This document shows, in pieces, positions 60,017-64,000 of a stretch of 64,000 bases of DNA. This DNA comes from VRUE01 sp033856275. Its GTDB lineage: Bacteria > Actinomycetota > Thermoleophilia > Solirubrobacterales > 70-9. Position numbers and translations under genes: made by a program. Each line of letters starts with the position of its first letter. Positions within the stretch are counted from its first letter, which is position 1. Where the stretch lies: contig JAWVFJ010000038.1 in the NCBI GenBank assembly GCA_033856275.1, positions 9,533 through 73,532 of the forward strand. The letters are read 5' to 3'. The notes under the pieces are model-generated. The model saw only the letters and a program-made list of their open reading frames with translations. It was not told the DNA's origin and ran no database searches.

Positions 60017-60442
60017 GTGCTGCGCAGGCTGCCACGCATGGCGCCCGTGGTATTTCTGTTTGTTTGCGGCGAGGCGATTGTCTCCATCCTTGCCCGTTGG
60101 CCCCACCAATTCACCGGCCCGGGAGACCCCGACAAAATTCTCAGCGATTTCCTCCGCTACGGCACCCTGCTCTCTCCGCCACTGCCAATTCTCCTAATGT
60201 TTGGCGTGACCATTGTCTTAATCGGCCGAGACCGATCTCGAGGGTTGGGGGCGGCGATCCTGAGCGCTATCTGCCTGGTGATGTCAGCTGGCGCACTCGG
60301 TGAGGCCCTGGCGCCCGCATCACCCGACGTGCCGTACCTCCTGCAGGTATCAAGTGGGATCCTTGGCGCGGCAGCCTTTGCCTTCCTGCTTGTGATGTCG
60401 CTGGCCGTCTCGCGGGAATGTTTCTTGCCAAAGGACCCCTAA
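60017..60442 (+). CDS. Four-helix membrane protein, unknown
   Basis: About 141 residues. GTG at 60017 is chosen for the GAGGAATCGG just upstream; ATG at 60038 is an alternative. Helices are MAPVVFLFVCGEAIVSILA, LLSPPLPILLMFGVTIVLIG, GAAILSAICLVMSAGALGEAL and SGILGAAAFAFLLVMSLAV. It has no recognisable family. It lies 29 bp after tetR and may be in the same transcript. Confidence 0.65.
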   Translation: MLRRLPRMAPVVFLFVCGEAIVSILARWPHQFTGPGDPDKILSDFLRYGTLLSPPLPILLMFGVTIVLIGRDRSRGLGAAILSAICLVMSAGALGEALAPASPDVPYLLQVSSGILGAAAFAFLLVMSLAVSRECFLPKDP

Positions 60443-60469
60443 ATCGCCCTCTGCGGGGTCGAGCCGTAA

Positions 60470-61984
60470 CTACCGCAGCAGTTTGATGTCACTGATCTCG
60501 ACCTGGTATCCGCCGTACTGGTCGTTGGCTTCGGAGGCCTTGTTGAACCAGAGTAGGAAATAGCGGGACGGCGAGGGCACGGTCAGGTCGATTTCCTCCG
60601 TCGAGGAGGCATTGACGGCGATGCCGACTGGTTCTCCCCATTCGGAGAGTTCTTCAGGAGGTCCCGAGTCGGTGGCGAAGATCTGGGCGTCCCAGCCGGG
60701 GGTCGGGGTGCGCACGAGCATCTTCGATGGTGTGGTGGGCGCGCTGGTGGTCACGTAGATGCCGACGCCCGGGTCGGGCCCGGTCTTGGTGCCGGCGAAG
60801 GTGTCTGATTCGTAGTGCTCTGTTTCCCAAGCCGTTCCGGTCGGGTCGCCGTCTACCGCGAGGCCGACCTTGCTGCCGACCTCTCGCCCGTCCCCCTGCG
60901 GGTCGTAGTCGGTCGCCGAGGTGATCGAGACGGGATTGCCCTTACCCTTGTTGGCGCCGCCACCTCCGAAGCTGCCGTTCGAGATCAGCAGCACGGTGAG
61001 CAGCACGCCGCCGGCGACCAGCAGCAGGCCCAGGATCGCGGCCCAACTCCATCGTCTCCGCCCGGGGAGCTTGCGCTTCGGTGGCGGCACCGCGTCGAGC
61101 ACGCTGGTTGCCTCGCCGGTGGTCGAACCCGCCCGCGCCGCCTCCACCTCCAACGCGGTCGAAAGGTCGTCGATCATCTCGCCGACCTTCTGGTAGCGCT
61201 CGCCGGGATCCTTGGCGGTGGAGCGCTCGACCACGAGCGCCACCGCAGCCGAAACCTCGGGTCGGCGCCGCTGCACGTCGGGCAACTCCTCGTTTACGTG
61301 CTTCATCGCCACCCCGACCTGGCTGTCGGCGGAGAAGGGAACTTGGCCGACCAGCATCTCGTAGAGGACGACGCCGAGCGAGTAGATGTCGGTGCGCGGG
61401 TCGACTTTGTGCCCCATCGCCTGCTCGGGGGCGACGTAGTCGGTGGTGCCGAGCACGCGCCCGGTCGCGGTCATCCCGTCCTGCTCGAGTTGGCGGGAGA
61501 TGCCGAAGTCCGTCAGCTTCGCCCGTCCCTCGGCGTCGATCAGGATGTTCTGTGGCTTGATGTCGCGGTGGACCATGTTGCGCCCGTGGGCCACCGAAAG
61601 CCCGCGGGCGATCTCGATCGCGTAGGCAATCGCCTCTTGAGGCTCGAGCGCCCCGTTGCGACTGATCCGCTGCTTCAGGGTTTCCCCCTCTATGTACTCG
61701 AAGACGATGTAGGGGTGGCCACCGTCCTCGCCGGCGTCGATCACCGAGACGACGTTGGGATGGGAGAGCTTGGCGACCGAGCGTGCCTCCTGGCGAAAGC
61801 GCTCCAACTGGTCGGCCTGCTCGGACATCTCGCGGTGCATCACCTTCACCGCCACCTGCCGGTCCAGCGTTTGGTCGCGCGCCAAATAGACCGTCGACAT
61901 ACCACCGCTGCCGAGCTTCGCCTCCAGCCGATAGCGGCCGGAGAGCACAGTTCCGATCATCGCGCTGCTTGGGCGAGCTTCCAT
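60470..61984 (-). CDS. Ser/Thr kinase with external discoidin-like domain
   Basis: 504 residues. Kinase domain (about 15-275): LEAKLGSGGMSTVYLARD, VAVKVMHREM, NMVHRDIKPQNILIDAEG, LTDFGISRQ, TDYVAPEQAMG. A helix (WAAILGLLLVAGGVLLTVLLI) near residue 320 is followed by a roughly 160-residue beta-rich exterior (AVDGDPTGTAWETEHYES... and a final YQVEISDIKLL) that resembles F5/8-type C (discoidin) carbohydrate-binding folds, with no PASTA repeats. The start ATG is next to the purM stop. Confidence 0.9.
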   Translation of the reverse strand: MEARPSSAMIGTVLSGRYRLEAKLGSGGMSTVYLARDQTLDRQVAVKVMHREMSEQADQLERFRQEARSVAKLSHPNVVSVIDAGEDGGHPYIVFEYIEGETLKQRISRNGALEPQEAIAYAIEIARGLSVAHGRNMVHRDIKPQNILIDAEGRAKLTDFGISRQLEQDGMTATGRVLGTTDYVAPEQAMGHKVDPRTDIYSLGVVLYEMLVGQVPFSADSQVGVAMKHVNEELPDVQRRRPEVSAAVALVVERSTAKDPGERYQKVGEMIDDLSTALEVEAARAGSTTGEATSVLDAVPPPKRKLPGRRRWSWAAILGLLLVAGGVLLTVLLISNGSFGGGGANKGKGNPVSITSATDYDPQGDGREVGSKVGLAVDGDPTGTAWETEHYESDTFAGTKTGPDPGVGIYVTTSAPTTPSKMLVRTPTPGWDAQIFATDSGPPEELSEWGEPVGIAVNASSTEEIDLTVPSPSRYFLLWFNKASEANDQYGGYQVEISDIKLLR

Positions 61985-62995
61985 TCAGTGGCGACGGATC
62001 TCGCGCGGCCCTTCCGCCGCTGAGCCAATCCGCTTCGCCCCAGGGTAGTGGGGACGAAGGAGAGCTAGCGCCCGCTCCTCGTCGCCGGCAGCGACTATGC
62101 AGCAGAAACCGCAACCCATGTTGAAGACGTCGTGCATCTCCTCGTCCGAGGTGGCGGAGCGCTCCCGGATCAGCGCGAAGATCGGTGGCGCCGGCAACGG
62201 CTCTTCGATCTCGTAGGCAACCTCGGCCGCGAGCCGGGTCAGATTGCCGAGGCCGCCGGAGGTGATGTGAGCGAGACCACGCACCCCGACCTCAGAGCGC
62301 AGCAGTTCCAGCACCGGCTTGACGTAGATCTCGGTCGGCTCGAGTAGCGCGTCCCCAAGTGGTCGACCCAGCCGTCCTTCGGGATCCTCGTCGAGCGAGA
62401 TTCCCTCCAGGGCCGCACGGGCCAAGGTATAGCCGTTGGAGTGCAGGCCAGAAGCAGGGAGGCCGATGATTGCGTCGCCGGGGCGCACGGCGCAGCCGTC
62501 GACGATCTCGTTCAGGGCGACGGTGCCAAAGCAGGCGCCGGAGACGTCGACGCCGCGGACCATCTCTCCCAACTGGGCCAACTCGCCGCCCGGAATCTCG
62601 ACCCCGGCTAGTTCCGCTCCCCGGGCGAGCCCGACTCCCACTTCCGCGCAGACGGCGGGATCGGCACGGTCGATGGCGATGTAGTCGAGCATCGCCAGCG
62701 GCTCCGCGCCGACGCAGATCACGTCGTTGACGTTCATCGCTACGCAATCGATCCCAATCGTGTCGAAGCGGCCAAGCTGCTCGGCGACGAGCAGCTTGGT
62801 GCCGACACCGTCGGTCGAGAGCGCGATTCCCGTCCGCTCGTCGAGCTTGATCACGCTGGCGTAGTGACCGGACAGCGGTACTTGCCGCGACGGCCGCCCA
62901 AGCTGAATCGAGCCGAGTGCCTTGACCAGCCCGTCGACCGCGGAGTCCGCGGCTCCCTGATCCACTCCGGCCTTGGCGTAGGCATCGTTGCTCAT
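61985..62995 (-). CDS. purM: Phosphoribosylformylglycinamidine cyclo-ligase
   Basis: A 336-residue PurM catalysing the fifth step of purine synthesis, FGAM to AIR with ATP. Marks: YAKAGVDQGAADSAVDGLV, ALSTDGVGTKLLVAEQLG, GIDCVAMNVNDVICVGAEPLAMLDYIA, GLPASGLHSNGYTLAR, LAHITSGGLGNLTRL, HDVFNMGCGFCCIV. The usual GGxxN signature reads GGLGNL. The ATG at 62995 overlaps the uppP stop by four bases. Confidence 0.96.
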   Translation of the reverse strand: MSNDAYAKAGVDQGAADSAVDGLVKALGSIQLGRPSRQVPLSGHYASVIKLDERTGIALSTDGVGTKLLVAEQLGRFDTIGIDCVAMNVNDVICVGAEPLAMLDYIAIDRADPAVCAEVGVGLARGAELAGVEIPGGELAQLGEMVRGVDVSGACFGTVALNEIVDGCAVRPGDAIIGLPASGLHSNGYTLARAALEGISLDEDPEGRLGRPLGDALLEPTEIYVKPVLELLRSEVGVRGLAHITSGGLGNLTRLAAEVAYEIEEPLPAPPIFALIRERSATSDEEMHDVFNMGCGFCCIVAAGDEERALALLRPHYPGAKRIGSAAEGPREIRRH

Positions 62996-63804
62996 CGCTT
63001 GCTCAGTTTCGCAAGCACCGCGGCCGCCAGGGCGGCTCGGTAGGCAGCGTAGGGCCACAAGGCACGGTCGCGCTCGACCAGCTTGATCAGGCGCTGGGAG
63101 GCAAGGGTCGAGGCGAAAGAAGCGACGGTGCCGAGCGCCATTGAGCGGCGCAGGGCGGGCGAGGAGCCGCGGCGGGCGAGGCGGGTGCCCTTGAGGCCGG
63201 TGGCGCCGACGATGATCGGCAGCGCGATCGTGCGCGAGAGCAGGTTGGCCTGGTCACGCGAAAAGCGGCGCCAGCGGGCGGCGGCAAGGGTGATGCCGTT
63301 GCGCGAGACCCCGGGAGCCAAGGCCGCGGCCTGGGCGATGCCGAGCGCCAGCCCATCCACAGCGCCAGCCTCACCGCGGCCACGCAGCTGCGGGCGCCTG
63401 TCTCCCACCACCATCGCCGCCGCGCCGGCGAGCAGTCCGTAGGCCGTTGCTCGCGGCCCACCCAGGCGCCGCTCGATCGGCCGCTCCAGCTTGTAGCCGA
63501 CCACCGCCGCCGGCAGGAAGGAGAGCGCCAGCACGATCGCGCCGCGCCGGTCGAAGGCGTGCAGCTCTTCGGCGATCAGCTGACGCTGGCCGACGATCAG
63601 AGCTGCCGCGGCGCCGGCGTGCAGGGCCACCTCGAAGCTCTTGCGAACCTCTGAGTCGATCTCCTCCCAATCCCAACCGGCCAACCAGGGGACGAGGACG
63701 ATGTGGGCCGAGCTGGAGACCGGCAACAGCTCGGCAGGGCCCTGCACGACGCCGAGCGCCAGAGCGCGTCCGGCGGGAATTCCCCCTGCGCCACCGGAAC
63801 TCAA
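62992..63804 (-). CDS. uppP: Undecaprenyl-diphosphatase UppP (BacA type)
   Basis: A 270-residue polytopic phosphatase that recycles undecaprenyl diphosphate for wall synthesis. Family motifs are VVQGPAELLPVSSSAHIVLV (active-site Glu and SSSxH) and AALAPGVSRNGITLAAARW (PGxSRxG with catalytic Arg). The usual Ser in SRSG is Asn here. The TTG start at 63804 overlaps the preceding DedA-like stop by four bases. Confidence 0.93.
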   Translation of the reverse strand: MSSGGAGGIPAGRALALGVVQGPAELLPVSSSAHIVLVPWLAGWDWEEIDSEVRKSFEVALHAGAAAALIVGQRQLIAEELHAFDRRGAIVLALSFLPAAVVGYKLERPIERRLGGPRATAYGLLAGAAAMVVGDRRPQLRGRGEAGAVDGLALGIAQAAALAPGVSRNGITLAAARWRRFSRDQANLLSRTIALPIIVGATGLKGTRLARRGSSPALRRSMALGTVASFASTLASQRLIKLVERDRALWPYAAYRAALAAAVLAKLSKR

Positions 63805-64000
63805 GCGCCAGGCGAGCGGACTGGCTCGGCGGCAAGCGTTGGGTCCTCATCCTCCGGGGTGCCACCACCACCGCGCCGCTTGATCAACAGGTAGATAACC
63901 CCACCGACGATCGCGGCCAAGACCGCGTAGTCGAGGTAACCGAGGTTGTGGCGCCAGTGCTCCCAGTTGTCCCCGACGCTGCGGCCGACCAGGGCCAGCA
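63801..64000 (-). CDS. DedA/SNARE-associated family protein, C-terminal part
   Basis: The gene enters from the right edge; about 65 residues remain: LALVGRSVGDNWEHWRHNLGY, then a helix (YAVLAAIVGGVIYLLI), a basic KRRGGGG stretch and an acidic tail ending PVRSPGA. The GxxxGxxWE-(x)-LDY-helix pattern is typical of the last part of DedA-family flippases, which recycle undecaprenyl phosphate. That function fits the adjacent uppP. The call is tentative given the short piece. Confidence 0.65.
   Translation of the reverse strand, partial: LALVGRSVGDNWEHWRHNLGYLDYAVLAAIVGGVIYLLIKRRGGGGTPEDEDPTLAAEPVRSPGA

Overview
High-GC bacterial chromosome segment carrying the replication-origin neighbourhood (rpmH, dnaA, dnaN, recF, dciA-like, gyrB, gyrA, with parA and parB nearby). 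The gene set points to a deep-branching actinobacterium, most likely class Thermoleophilia (Solirubrobacterales-like). The evidence is: tandem MCE proteins with an MMPL transporter, a PknB/PstP/FhaA/FhaB/RodA/PbpA cluster, menaquinone genes, and a Bacillus-type bc complex with cytochrome c fused to subunit IV. The class is an inference; no 16S gene is present. Gene direction flips at the origin: most genes left of about 35.9 kb are on the minus strand and most to the right are on the plus strand, as expected for leading-strand bias.

Layout. 0-9.3 kb: at least five tandem MCE genes behind an MMPL protein. 9.5-12.7 kb: a secreted protein, tRNA-Lys(CTT), a membrane-anchored protein, tatC, tatA and a zinc-ribbon protein. 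12.7-20.9 kb: a long minus-strand respiratory block, hemB, an AhbA-AhbB-like fusion, hemL, a small possibly HepS-like protein, qcrA, qcrB, qcrC, menG and a polyprenyl diphosphate synthase. 21-31 kb: an ABC exporter, a gamma-glutamylcyclotransferase-like protein, a YmdB-type phosphoesterase, a PepSY-like/GT87 membrane protein with an alkaline-phosphatase-fold partner, an aminotransferase, a first D-Ala-D-Ala ligase and a DUF151 protein beside tRNA-Ile(GAT). 31-36 kb: parB, parA, rsmG, jag, yidC, yidD, rnpA, rpmH. 36-45 kb: dnaA through gyrA. 45-47.9 kb: an HNH nuclease, pheA and a CARDB-like protein. 48-57 kb: a cell-wall and phosphosignalling operon ending in a second ddl. 57-60.4 kb: a TetR-controlled divergent locus. 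60.5-64 kb: a third Ser/Thr kinase with a discoidin-like exterior, purM, uppP and a partial DedA protein.

The strongest unexplained signal is a family of four hairpin elements (18709-18827, 24624-24729, 27785-27900, 33641-33758). Each has the same paired inner core (CTTAACTTTTTCG ... CGAAAAAGTACAAG) around a variable loop, inside long, almost perfect outer arms. The arms are partly shared (CCGGTAGGGGT) and partly specific to each locus, and in three copies they run into the stop codon of the neighbouring gene. One copy supplies the C-terminus and stop of a glycosyltransferase and another appears to supply the start of rsmG. Other points of note are an apparent AUC start codon for fhaA, a parS-like site at the rnpA/yidD junction, and a two-palindrome TetR operator.
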